From assembly GCA_946803715.1 (NCBI GenBank), contig CAMPET010000412.1:17653-40963 (forward strand): 23,311 bases of DNA, written 5' to 3'. The stretch comes from Beroe ovata. Its lineage: Eukaryota > Ctenophora > Nuda > Beroida > Beroidae. Every line of letters begins with the position of its first letter. Position 1 is the stretch's first letter. Shown piece by piece: positions 8,852 through 20,800 of this stretch. Made by a program: the position numbers and the translations under genes. The notes beneath the pieces are model-generated. The model saw only the letters and a program-made list of their open reading frames with translations. It was not told where the DNA came from and did not search any database.

Positions 8852-8945
8852 CCCTACCCTTGCCAGGGATAAAATCCCGCCAGCAAGGGTAGGGTGAAAT
8901 CCTACAATGGCAAGGCGGATTGAAAATCGCGGATTGAAAATCGCG
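8852..8945. repeat. Nested hairpin and 14-bp tandem duplication (MITE-like)
   Basis: A perfect 12-bp inverted repeat, CCCTACCCTTGC (8852-8863) and GCAAGGGTAGGG (8883-8894), encloses a second stem, GGGAT-AAA-ATCCC (8866-8878). It is followed by two copies of GGATTGAAAATCGC (about 8918-8945). Phrases such as GTAGGGTGAAATCCTAC and TAAAATCCTACAA recur up to 9095, next to an N at 9096. This looks like a small non-autonomous element or its remains. Confidence 0.7.
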
Positions 8946-9096
8946 CGCACCGACGGTAGGGTAAAATCTGTGCACACGTTGCGTTGCGCGCCCCTGTTCT
9001 ACTCAGTGAACTGAAAAGTCGTAGAAAACCACGGAGACGCGCAGCGCGCGCGGAGTATTTGGGTCACGCAGCGCGGGAACAGTAAAATCCTACAAN

Positions 9097-9175
9097 CAAT
9101 GTCATTCATTTTATTTAGTCATCCATTCAGTCATTCATTTTATCTAGTCATTAATTTTATCTAGTGAATAGATAA
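9097..9175 (+). repeat. Imperfect 16-20 bp repeat of CATTTTATCTAGTCATT
   Basis: Variants TCATTCATTTTATTTAGTCA, TCATTCATTTTATCTAGTCA and TTAATTTTATCTAGTGA follow one another. A simple-sequence tract directly after the N at 9096. Confidence 0.7.
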
Positions 9176-9309
9176 CATCCAGAAAATTTGTCTCGATCAT
9201 TTGAGTCTTCCCCTTTCCACTAATTTATGTTAGCCCCTGGATCGTGGGAAGTGAAAGATATTTCGGTTGAAGAAATGAAAAATGGCATTGGAAATGTTGT
9301 AATAATAAT

Positions 9310-9670
9310 AACAAGCGCCCGCAGCCACGGAAAAAATGGGCGTGGTCCCGGCCCGGAGGGCCGAGAGCACTGCCCGAGGCCCGAAGGGCCGAGGGCAGTT
9401 ATGTTTCGAACAGATATGAAGTCCCAAGGTAATGATTAAGTCATTACATGTGTTTGTAAAGACGCGTTTGCCAGCGTCTACTATATAAAAATGTACCAAA
9501 TCGCGAAAATCGTGGTTTTCGTTACGTCATTACACCATGTAAATGACGTCGGTTAATCATAAAAATTTGCACAGCTTGTCTCTATGTCAAGATGAACAAA
9601 TGATGAAAATTTCATGTAAATCGGCCGAACCATTTCTTCAGAAAAAAACAGTGAAATTAATTCAAAAACC
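9310..9670. repeat. Hairpin-rich dispersed-repeat fragment
   Basis: Stems in a row: CTGCCCGAGGCCCGAAGGGC, with the complementary arm following (about 9370-9398); GTAATGA-TTAAG-TCATTAC (about 9428-9446); AGACGC...GCGTCT (about 9460-9480); CGAAAA...TTTTCG (about 9503-9522). The stretch near 9605-9645 (AAAATTTCATGTAAATCGGC) resembles a motif common in invertebrate dispersed repeats; that is from memory and was not searched. No coding capacity. Confidence 0.5.
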
Positions 9671-10005
9671 TTCCTTTTAGTCCCGAGTTGTCCCAGAGTC
9701 ATATAAGGCTAAAAAAAGGGGGGTGGATGAGGGGAAGAGGTGAAAGTGAAAAGTATATCAGCCAAAATCTACATGCAAACATTAAGACGGCTAAAAACCA
9801 TATGTCTTATTCAGTTTCTCTAAAAACAGGGAAAATGCAAAAGGTAATTTATGGATGCCCCCTTATGTCATTCATTTAAAAATTCAATACCCTTATCTAT
9901 TCAATTCCAATTTGCTGTTAGTCTTTGACTGACATTTATTTTCATGTTCAAGGCTAAATTTTGATTATTGTTTCCAAAGCATCTTGAAGCAAACTTTCTA
10001 GAAAG

Positions 10006-10718
10006 ATGGCATTCATTTTAAAGATGTATGCTATTGTCACTTTCCTCCTATTTTGTTGGTTTGGTTATTCCTATGATGGCCTGAAGATTATGTCCCTCAA
10101 GTACAACCAATGTGATCCTTTTATGAGAAATGATACCAATATTCAGTATCCCATCCAACCTGAAATGATTGATACAAGCTTGCTGATAAGGATCTGCTTA
10201 ACTTCTCTATTTGTAACAGTTTTGACAGGCGAAGCTTCAAAGATTGACTTAGTGCAAAAGTTTCAAGGTGGCATTATTACATGGTCTATATACTGTGTGG
10301 AGCTGTTTGGTCAGGACTATTGTTATGGGTAACAAAGCTTAGAGTAGGTAAATTGAGACCCTGTTTCCTAGAAGCATGTAATTTGAAGACTATTTCTGAT
10401 GATCATTTTCTTTTAGATATTTCCATGTGTAGTAATTCTGACGATAATTTTTTATTCTACTGCCAGTCATTCTTTTCTGGCCATGCAATGATGGGATTCT
10501 ATTCTTACATGACCATTATCGGGTATGTAAAGGTGAGAAACCTCCATTGTCGATATATCTATTATTTTGTTTCCATGTCTATAGCTGTATTTGTCAGTTA
10601 CTCTAGATTAATGGACCATAGCCATCACTTAACAGATGTTATTGTTGGTGGTGCTGTTGGCTCTATGTTTGCCTTATTCTCTTTTAATGTGTTGTGCTCT
10701 TTGGGCTTTGATAAATAA
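10006..10718 (+). pseudogene. Lipid phosphate phosphatase (PAP2 family), intronless, one frameshift
   Basis: Two overlapping frames make one protein. The first (ATG at 10006) starts with a membrane segment and carries QCDPFMRNDTNIQYPIQP, like the start of metazoan lipid phosphate phosphatases. The second, open to the stop at 10716-10718, carries the three catalytic motifs: TKLRVGKLRP (KX6RP type), FFSGH (PSGH with Pro replaced) and SRLMDHSHHLTD (SRX5HX3D). Several hydrophobic spans fit a six-pass membrane enzyme that dephosphorylates lipids such as phosphatidate. The frame changes by one base somewhere around 10235-10281; otherwise the catalytic half would be lost after YCYG-stop (10332). About 236 residues in total. 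AATAAA at 10714-10719 overlaps the stop codon. It has no introns and its sequence is AT-rich, so a retrocopy is possible. The break may be real or a sequencing error. Confidence 0.75.
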
Positions 10719-10964
10719 AGTTGTAAAATTCTGTTTTGTAATGTTTACTATTATATGATTCTCAGATAGATCTTTGTTTATTGAATCTATTAGGTATATT
10801 GTTTGTCAGTGAATCTTTGGGATTTGTTGTTTTTAATGCAATTGAAAGTTGTAGATCTTTGAGAGTTGTTGTTTGGAATAGGACGTCTTTGACACCATTT
10901 TAAATGATTTAGTACTAGTAAACATGAGTATTGGATTCCTTCTTTGATTGTAAAATCGATTATT

Positions 10965-11009
10965 CTGTTCATGTGGTAACTGTTCATGTGGTAACTGTTC
11001 ATGTGGTAA
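10965..11009 (+). repeat. 15-bp repeat CTGTTCATGTGGTAA, three copies
   Basis: Perfect copies at 10965, 10980 and 10995. Each contains ATGTG|GTAA. The last is followed by GT to form GTG|GTAAGT, a consensus-like splice donor at about 11004. It lies between the phosphatase and COMMD-like frames. Confidence 0.9.
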
Positions 11010-11074
11010 GTTCATTTATTCTTATTAACTGGCAATCATCTCCTTAGCAAGTAAATGATTTCTTGAGAGATAAG

Positions 11075-11569
11075 ATGTTCCCAAGTCATATCCCTGAAGA
11101 TGTCAAGATTATGTTTTACGAAAAGTGCATTGAAAAAGCTTTTACCAATTATTGTACAGCTGCCACTCATTTATCAGATTCTTTAGGAGAATATCTATCT
11201 GAGGTTTCAGTATTCCAACAATATTCCCAAGTATTGGATGATATCAGGAATGTTTGCATTTTTCAGAAGAGTGAGGATGTGGATCCAGATCTATTACATT
11301 TGATTTTGAATCAGGAAAAAAGGTTGGGCGAATGTCTAAAAAGAAATTATTTATCAGAAAATCTAACACTAATTGATTTTGATTGGAGAGCTAACATAGT
11401 ACTTGAGAGTAGTAAAATATCAAAGTTGAACTCTTCTCTTGTCACCCTTTCATTCTATATTAAAGACAAGCCAACAGTGATGTCAGAGTGTAATGAAGAA
11501 GAATTGGAATCACTGATTCAAGAACTTGAAAACGCTAAAGCTGCAGCATTAACGTTTGTTGCATCATAG
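11075..11569 (+). CDS. COMM domain-containing protein, COMMD8-like
   Basis: 164 residues from the ATG at 11075. The C-terminal COMM domain (residues about 98-155) is clear: LIDFDWRANIVLESSKIS, the SLVTLSFYIKD strand, then ECNEEELESLIQELENA. The N-terminal half is helical (IPEDVKIMFYEKCIEKAF..., YSQVLDDIRNV), as in the HN domain. COMMD proteins join the Commander/CCC complex with CCDC22, CCDC93 and the retriever subunits, and work in endosomal cargo recycling. Assignment to COMMD8 rests on the VLDDI and LIQELENAKAAALTF stretches and the short length, so the paralogue is only probable. It has no intron although the neighbouring HSF has many; it may be an intron-poor gene or a retrocopy with an intact frame. 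I see no close AATAAA. Confidence 0.8.
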   Translation: MFPSHIPEDVKIMFYEKCIEKAFTNYCTAATHLSDSLGEYLSEVSVFQQYSQVLDDIRNVCIFQKSEDVDPDLLHLILNQEKRLGECLKRNYLSENLTLIDFDWRANIVLESSKISKLNSSLVTLSFYIKDKPTVMSECNEEELESLIQELENAKAAALTFVAS

Positions 11570-11877
11570 AAGTTTATTAGGTATTCTTGTTGCCCTTTCT
11601 TTGTGTTCATTGATGAAACTTCTCAGATATGATGCTCAATGCGCTGAATTAAGGTTCACAAATAACCTTAGTTATTTTGATTTAAGTTGTTTAGTGGTTA
11701 TTATGATTTGAAAACATAATTTTGTGATACTTTTTGATCGAATTTTCAGATTTCATGATTATTTCGTTAGATTTGATTTAACTCCTTATGACAGATTCCA
11801 AAATGGTCTCACCAGAACATGACTTGTTAGACTGAAATACTTATCTTTTAACCATTTTTATCATCTTTCACTTTTAG
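11570..11877 (+). other. 5' flank or 5' UTR intron of the HSF gene
   Basis: AT-rich with no coding signal. It ends in a pyrimidine-rich TCATCTTTCACTTTTAG, an acceptor at 11877, so the first HSF coding exon is probably preceded by a spliced non-coding exon that I cannot place. No clear heat-shock element or TATA box is visible. Confidence 0.5.
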
Positions 11878-11881
11878 GGGG

Positions 11882-11890
11882 ATGGCCTGA
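11882..11890 (+). promoter_or_regulatory. Minimal uORF (ATG GCC TGA) before the HSF start
   Basis: Six nucleotides separate this Met-Ala-stop from the HSF ATG at 11897, in the same frame and in the same exon (after the acceptor at 11877). If transcribed, ribosomes would meet it first. A stop in frame also confirms 11897 as the first usable start. Confidence 0.6.
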
Positions 11891-11896
11891 AGTGTT

Positions 11897-14800
11897 ATGT
11901 CACAAGACCAAGACTCCAAATACAGTGCAGCATATCCCTACAATGTAAGTAACCGATCTGAATTAATTTTTAATATGCCTGACTCTATTTAAAGAAATTT
12001 CATTCAAATTGTAGTTCTATTGTAGTTCTATTGTATTCCCCGATTTAAAAGTTACAGTTATGGTCAAATTCAATTCAAATCAATTTCAAAACCTTTTAGA
12101 ATAGACTGTCCCGGTGTTTTTAAATGCTGATGTACTCTTAAAAACTATGTATTTATTTTCCCAAAACCAAATAAGATTTGGTTGTTTGTGTCCGCAGCAT
12201 CTGGCGTTNTGCATAACGGAATAGCGGATGAAAATGGGAATGTAAGCCAATAATATGCACATAAAGGCTAAGTCTTGTCAACACAAAGCGATACATTATT
12301 ATATGAATTATGTTTACCATTGAGATGAAATGCAGTAGTTTATCTTCATTTTTCCAAGTCTTAGTTTAGTGATAGATGCCGTGTTTGAACTATCATCTAC
12401 ATGAGGTTAACTGGTGTTTCACCGTCTTCTCACCATCCCTTATCTACTGCAGGCCCTAGCCAATGCTGTTCGCTCGAAAAGGAGCAACATGGGCCCGGGT
12501 CCGGGGATAGTGAAAGTGGAGCCCTGTACTCGACCCAAGATGGGGCTCAGTGGAAGTATATCTCAGTTCTTGGCAAAGTTGTGGAGACTCGTTAACGATG
12601 AGGACACCGATGATAAGATCTGCTGGAGCGAGGTTTGTATGTGTCTGAGACTCTGTTTATGTGTACGTGTGTCTGTGTGTGTGTGTGTGTGTGTCTGTGT
12701 GTCTGTGTGTGTGTGTGTGGACTGTGCAATATTTGTAGATAGAGGATGCGGTTTTATACACAATGTGATACGGTGTTGAGAGCTATGCAGTTGTTTCACG
12801 TCAACGTATNTGTGTGTTCGTGTGTCTGTGTGGGTGTCTGTGTGTGTGAGGACTGTGCAATATTTGTAGATAGAGGTTGTGGTTTGTACACAATGTGATA
12901 CGGTGTTGAGAGCTATGCAGTTGTTTCACGTCAACGTATATATATGTATCATGCTATTCTGGTATTTGTATGCTATTAAAGAGCTCCGGTTGAGATCATG
13001 CCAAGTCGTGAGGGATAATCCAACGTTACCATAACTTCCCCATTTCCTGATATCATGATGTTTCTTATCCTTGCTAGTAATCTGAACACTGACTTTCCCG
13101 TTGCGACATAATGATAAGAGATAACATGAGTTTTGACAGTGAAATGTAGTTAGCTGGAATAGCACCAACTACCAACTCCTTACATGCTAAAATACTGCTA
13201 AGGTTGAAAAAAGCATTCCCTTTGGTCTCTCCCAATTCTATTATCACTGCTACGAATATTTCATCATTCATGTATTTGATGAATGTATTCGATGTTGTAA
13301 GAGGCAAATAAAGAAATAAGGAGATGTACTAAAACCTCAATAAATGCCTACATGATGTTATTTGTTTTTCATCTTGTTGATGAATGTAAACACAGTACTG
13401 TATTACTATTGTGCAGTGTATGTGTGCATCTTGCTTACTACGCGAAATTGGGATTTATACTGATGTGATTCGTCATTCGACTATGTGATGTAAGTGTTAT
13501 TGAGAGACTTAACATTAATAACACTAACTCCTCATATGCTTGGTAGAGTAAAGTATTAGCAATCATTGGGGGTGTTATCGGTTTTGTAAATGCGTGTCTT
13601 TTTCTGTGTCTGTTTGTCTATATCTGTGCCTGTATGTGTGCATCTTTGCATCTGTGTTTTTACTTGTTTACTGTGTGTATGTGTGTTTCCTTGTTGCTTT
13701 TGAGGAATGCTGGAGTTGGAATTCGCTGACACCACTCTGTCATAACAGAGCTGTGTGACGAATTTTCGTCATTACACCACTACAATACTACATGAATATG
13801 ACGTAGGAATGTATGCTTGCGATAGAATTCGCTGACACCACTTTGTCATAACAGAGCTGTATGACGAATGGTCGTATTTTCGTCATCACTTGTTGACACC
13901 ACTTAATAACTGTGACGTAGGAATGTATGCTTGCGATTGAATTCGTTGACACCACTTTGTCATGACAGAGCTGTGCGACAATGGGGCATTTTCGCCATTA
14001 CTTGCTGACACCACTACATATCTGTGACGTAGGAATGTATGCTTGCGATAGAATTCGTTGACACCACTATATTACTGTGACGTAGGAATGTATACTTGCG
14101 ATAGAATTCGCTGACACCACTTTGTCATAACAGAGCTGTGTGACGAATGGGCGCATTTTCGTCATTACCCGCTGACACCACTACATGGCTGTGACGTAGG
14201 AATGTATGCTTGCGATAGAATTCTTTGACACCACTGCATTGCTGTGACGTAAGAATGTATGCTTGAGACTGAATTCGCTGACACCACTTTGTCATAACAG
14301 AGCTGTGTGACGAATGGTCGCAATTTCGTCATAACTTGCTGACACCACTACATGACTGTGACGTAGGAATGTATGCTTGTGATGGTATTCGCTGACAACA
14401 CTACGTCAGGCCTGTTCTGACGAAGTGGTGTCACACAGGCCCTGTGTGACGAATAGACATTAATTCGACACAATTTTGTTTGGTTTATACTATATCAATG
14501 ATTATATGCGATGTTCATACAATCAAATTATCAGGACGGACAAAGCTTTATTGTGAAGGACCAAGCATCGTTTTCAATGGAGTTACTACCACGATATTTC
14601 AAGCATCACAACTTCTCCAGTTTTGTCAGGCAGCTTAACATGTGTGAGTATAATCAGTGCGATTATTCAAACAATATAATCTGGCGATATTGCCCTATCT
14701 TCTGTTTTGTAGAGCATTTATCGAAGCGTTGATTTTCTACGCGCTTTCCTTCACGTGGGTACATCAGTAGTCAGTACCATGTGAAATGTCGCGCGTTACA

Positions 14801-17800
14801 TATAATCGTGGACAATCCTGCAATAATAACTATCTGTACTAGCAAATTTTAGCCAAAAATTCAATGAAGCACAATGCTGCTATTATCTACGCGAAACGTA
14901 CCAACGCTTTGTATAATTTCGGATTTCACGGAAAGCAACATTTCAGACGGGTTTCGGAAAGTTGTGAACACAGAGCATGGTGGTTTGCGATGCGTTAACG
15001 ATGAATACCAGTTTGTCAACAAGAATTTCAGTAGAGACCACCCAGAACTGTTAGAATTCGTTAAGAGAAAGGTAAGTGATGATAGATTCAATATTGGACT
15101 GTCGCTTCACATTTCAAGTTTCTTCAGAGCAAAGAGAAATTCTGAGTTTCGACCTCATTCCAGCCTTCTTCTTCGACACATCCAAGTTTGCACCATGGTG
15201 GCAAAAGTTCTAACGATAACATCGCGTCCTCGCTGAAGAAAGTGCTAGCTGAAGTGCATCACCTGAGGAAAGACAACGACCGTATCAAACAATCTTTCGA
15301 AAAACTGAAAGAGTGAGTGAGATGCCCTGTATCTTGTCATTTATCACTGGCTTGATTTTCTGAAGTGATCCCCTATAACCCCTAATGTAACGGTAATTCC
15401 ATCTCCACTTATAGTGAAAACACCAAGTTATTTAACGAAGTGGAGAACCTGAATCAGAAGAACAATAACCAGTCTGTTATCATTCAGAAGATTATCAAGT
15501 TCATCTGGAGTCTCGTCCACAGACAAAACAGGTAACTAAATCTTGTCTTGGAGTGAGACGTAGATCAGCTCTTGCCTCTTTTAATGAGCTCACAATATAT
15601 GCACCCTCGCTAACTCCATCCCCCACCCCCAGTTTGAACAGCCAATCCCGTATGATGATTGAGAACGGGGAAAACGCGTCGTCATCCCAATGTGGCGAAG
15701 TTATTCCCTCGAATTGGGCGGATGAGTCGAACTCCCAGCCCGCGTCCCCGTCAACGCCACGCAGTCCCTCTAGGATCGGAGAGAGGGTTGGGAAAATGGG
15801 TTCCGATCTGCAATCACTCCAGAATATACTGTCGCAGAACTTTGCTTTCGATAGTGACATGGTTAACGAGGTTGGTATTAAAAGCAATATTTTAACAAAA
15901 AAGCTGCAAATTGTCTCCTTCACTATCAACATCCCCGCTCTTTTTGTCCAGTTGTTGGAATACCAGTCAGACTACGTGTCCCCGGCCATGTCTCCATCCC
16001 GAGGCAGCAGCTACAGTAGCTCCCGTCAAAACTCGCCTGGTCCATCAGGTGTTCACAACGCGTCGCCCATGGCAACAAACACGGGCGGCGTGAATGCCAC
16101 CTCTCCTCACGCCACCACACCACCGCCAAGATACAATGTTCACGTTGAACAGGTATTTGTTGTAAAATAGTGGAGAAAGATAGAACGACACGATTGAAAT
16201 TCCAGAACCCTGACCGGTCTTACCCTCACCCCCTCGTATGATTCCAGTACCCGAATGAAGGCGTTCCCTCCACCATTGGTATGTCATCCCCTAGTTTCAT
16301 GCAGCACCCTACCTCCCCAGTGGCATCCAACGCTCCCATGCAGCGCCAAACCACGCCCACACCGCTACAGCAAACCAGTCCTGCCAGGTTAACATGATAT
16401 TACTGCAGTATAGTAGCCAGGTTAACATGATATTACTGTAGTATAGTAGTCAGGTTAACATGATATTACTGCAGTAGAGTAGCCAGGTTAACATGATATT
16501 ACTGCAGTATAGTAGTATGCCGATATGACTGTTGTAGTAGTAGTATGTTGATGCAACACGTCATGTAACCACTCTATAATCCTCAGGAGTCCTCTACACC
16601 ACCAGAGAAGCGTATCCCCCGTGGGATCAAACCACAGTTCCGTGCACATTTCCCCTCACGTGACTCCTCACGTGTCACCCTACGTGTCGCCACACATGTC
16701 GCCACATGTGTCTCCACATGTGTCTCCCCATATATCCCCTCACGCCAGCCCTACGCACAGTGCTAACTACCAACAGGTTTGTCCAGGGAAACTTGTTTAC
16801 CTAATGCTTGGGTGGGAGTTTTCATTTTACGCGTAGCCGCAGCGAAATGGAAAAATTGATTTTGCGTCTGATAGGAAATGGTTTTCTTGGGGAAGGGTCC
16901 CAATTTTTTTGAATTACGTGACCGGTAACGGCGTTTCTGTATTTTCATTAGTAATATCTGCATTTTCATTGGTCGATCGCTGTCACGTGATCAAAAACTT
17001 TCCCAAGAATACCATTCTCATTAGGTATGAACATTATAATATTTGCTGTCGAATTTCGATGTATTCTTGTAAAATTGTAAATCGCAGATGACAAACTACA
17101 CAGTTCCGAACCAGGGCAGTGGCCCCATGTACCCACAGGTATATGATGTGTCAATTCTACCAAGCGGTGTCAATACTGTGTCAACAGCACTGTTTGCGTC
17201 ATCGCGATAATGATATATTCTGTTTGATTCTACGAACCATTCCCCTTCAAATGTACCTAATTGTCCTTCCAATTTCTGTGTGATGGGTTGCTCTTGATTC
17301 TTTCATTACCGGGCGAATACGCTATGATACTATCCTAATCGCTATGATACTTATATGATATGTAGGTTTGTGTAATCGCTTCCTGTTTTTTGTAACAAAG
17401 ACACTGCTATCGAAAAATGGAATATTGTCATCCTGTGCTGAGAGCGCATGGTATAGCTTTTGATGAACCTGATCCAGTGCACTACTGCTTCATGTTTGAT
17501 ATTCCTTGGATATATTACCTCCTGATATGGCGTTCTTGTTTGCATGGAAAGCAGTGGATCAGTTAAAGCATGTCTTGCTATTAACTCTTATCAAACTCGT
17601 GTAAAATGGAAAGTAACACAGCACGTGACACACTATTTAGATGAATTGAGTCGGAATGTTTGCATATCAGGAAGTGTCGTGTAGTAGCGCCATCAACACC
17701 CGACCCAATTAGCTAATAATTGACATGTGAACGATATCCAATAAGCACTACCTCCTCTACCAAGGGGTATCAACTGAATCAATTCAGGGGGAAACAATTA

Positions 17801-20800
17801 TATAACTGATCAATCACCCCAGGGTATGCAAACAACCTCTCCGGTGCAGCAGAGACAGTATAATTCTCAGTACGAGCAGTGTTCCAGGAGCCCTGGGAAA
17901 CAGCAGTACCCGTTCATCACATCCGACACAGGTATAAATCTTCACCAGTGATAATTCCTACTGATAAACAGTTCACATAAACTCGGAGTACCCGGAATTA
18001 TTTGAGGAAAACTTGCTTGTGATTCGCCATATTAATCATGTCAACTATCATGGTAATCATGCAACAAATGATTGAGACTTGTAATCATAGATGCGAAAAG
18101 GGTTCAGGAACCATCGCAAAAACATCGAGTCTCTCCGTCTTCTACTTTGCGGAAAGTGATTTTAGAAAGAAGTAGCGTTCTCTCTTCCAATTGTAATCAT
18201 TGCAATTATAACAAAGTTAAAGGCAATATAAAGAACACATTTTTATAGAAAAAACAATATCATACAACTGAGTGTCTTCAGACTTTATTCATGATCAGGT
18301 CAGCAACAACATCTGTTAAACAGAAGTCTGGCAACTTCTTGAGAATGAGATGTTTAATGTCTTTTGGTTGAGCAGTCATGCTATCCAAGGCGTAGACTGA
18401 AACTTGTTGGTTTACCACGGATGTTTTATCCCAACTTTCGGTCAAGTTAAATCTTGATGGGTATTCTTCACAGAGCTGAAACATATGTTGGTTAATATTG
18501 ACATGTCAGGGCAATGTACAATGTGCTTATGAAGCGATGATTACTCGTCACACGCTCAATATTGACCCCAATGATCATAAACAAACTGTACTATTCCCTC
18601 GGTTTAGAAATTCCAGTAATGATATCATGTGGTAGTAATTCATCGATACTCCAAAGAGAACTACCTTCTCAAGTTGAAAATTCACCCAATGAAATTTCAC
18701 ACCCTCGCTCTCATTACCTGGAAATAACCGTGAACAGACTCCATAATTCGGGGAGCAAAAGCGACGTTTGGGTCGTCCTCGCTAACTTTACTCGCTCTGA
18801 GATAGCATGAATTCTTGTCAATGGGCTGTTTCACGGGATATGCCTGGAAACAGTACGCATAGACATCATCCTGCTCTGCGTAGGAACATGTGTTGAACAC
18901 GAGGTCTAGGTCGGGTGTATCAATGACCGAGGGCACGAACTCTCCCACTTCCTTCACAAGACCACACCATCCAGTAGTTGTGAACTCAGGATCACCCACT
19001 TCAGTCGTAACAATTCGTTCTCGAATTCTCGGAAGATCGCCCGCAATGTCGATGATTTTATCAGCAGATTTGGCGAATGCCGGCCCTCTTACGGGAGGAT
19101 ACCACGCCCTCTTCTGTGGGTTGAGTGGGTCTATAGCCGTGAACCGTATCCAGCAAACATCCTCAGTGGAGTAGTTAGACAAGTCTAGTAGTGTGGAGTA
19201 TTCAGTGTTCATGACAAAGTATCCGTATGTTGTCACAACACTTCTCTCATCCTCCCCTCTGTCAACTGTTTGTATCATGTACCTCCAGTGAAGAGGGTTT
19301 TTGGGGACTCCCCGAATAGGACAGGTTTTAACCTTTGCTCGAGGGAAAGTAAACTTACATTCGTTGCCAGCTGTCAACTCACTGCACAGAATCGTTGTGT
19401 CAGTCTGCCCCGCTATTGTGAAGGGAATGGGGTTTTGGTCGTTATAGATGAACATGTCATAGACCCCTGTGTGACTGTAGAACTGACCACCTCGTAGCTT
19501 CTTGATCACATCCGGTTCTATGACGTTAAGACCACTATCTGGTTTGCTCCCTTTCTTGTAAAGATTTGGCGGAGGATTCTTCTCCATGCACTCTTTCAGC
19601 TCCATCTTGTAATCTAACACAGCAACATAGCCAAAGATTGTATCTTCTCCATACGGCTTTTCTGCTCTAAAGGCTATGCTCTGCAGTAGACTTTTCTTTG
19701 AAGCTGAACTGCCATCAAACTTCTTTAATGCACTTCGTCGCATTGCCGCTTCCTTACTACAACCCTTTTGATTTACCATGTCTTTCAACCGTTGCACCAA
19801 CGCTCCTTTAGGATCGGCATTCAGAACTCTCTCCATTCCTTCCGCTTCAGCTTGTTCTTCTGGACTCAAGTCATCAAAAGCTACGATTTTACGTGAGAAG
19901 AATGCATCGTTAGCAGCGATTGGGTGAAGATAAGTCCCCATGGTGAGGGCTGAATCGAGCAAAAACTCCCCAAACTCTAAAGGATATGTCTGGAACCAGT
20001 AATGGTAACGAGTTTTCTTTCTTTCCTCCGAATAATTCATCTTAGTACCGTTGTATATTCCTTGGTGATTCGGCTGCCATGAATGAAAGTAGGTGAAGTC
20101 ATTGAATATCTCTAGACCATGGCACTTGTCTCCCCATGTCTTTGGGTTATTGAAGTTTGGCTCATTGACGATGTTAGTTATACACCATTGCATCCCATCC
20201 ACAGAGTTGTCCGGCAATAAGGAGATGTTCTTCCTGTAAGCCAGTGGGTGGACAATGAAGTTGTACCTGTCATAATTACCCTCGTCATTGTAACTTTGTG
20301 TCTTGAGAGTGATAATGTGGAGATAGCGACCCCGTACATCATTCTCATACCAGTACCCGCCTTTGTACGTGTCTAGAGGCACGTACTGCTCGTAGCAGGA
20401 GTCTGCGTTGTCCTGAGTCCAGTCTTCCATGTAGGGATGATAATTCCACATGTCGTTCTGTATCTCATTCCCCCGCAGACAGAAGAAGTACCGGTTTTTA
20501 AAGAAGTTCTTTTCACAGCACCAGACATTCTCCAGGGGCACCCATCCGGTGATGTTCCAGGGCTCTGTATCGTGGTTCTCTATGGGTTTATACAAGTGTA
20601 CACCACCTCCATAACCTGCAATCATGGGGAGCTCGTTCAGGGGGTTCTTGCAGTCATCGAAATGTTCCGCTAACTTGTTCTCAATATCCCGATACCCTTC
20701 AGACCACGACTTGTACATGTCCAGGGGAGCTCCATACTTATCAAAGTATCCACCATTCATTTGTACGCCACACCCCGTTAAATCATATCCTCTGAGATGG

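Noticed and set aside
12563-12799. Minus-strand frame with a His-Thr run
   Set aside because: Its length comes from the (TG)n tract, and it is antisense to HSF exon 2.
12926-13307. Two minus-strand frames in HSF intron 2
   Set aside because: Short, overlapping in different frames, no recognisable motif and no splice support.
15127-15163. Earlier acceptor (TTCTTCAG) for HSF exon 5
   Set aside because: In the required phase it meets TGA after five codons.
18890-19174. 94-codon plus-strand frame
   Set aside because: Opposite the nested gene's coding exon, with no family features.
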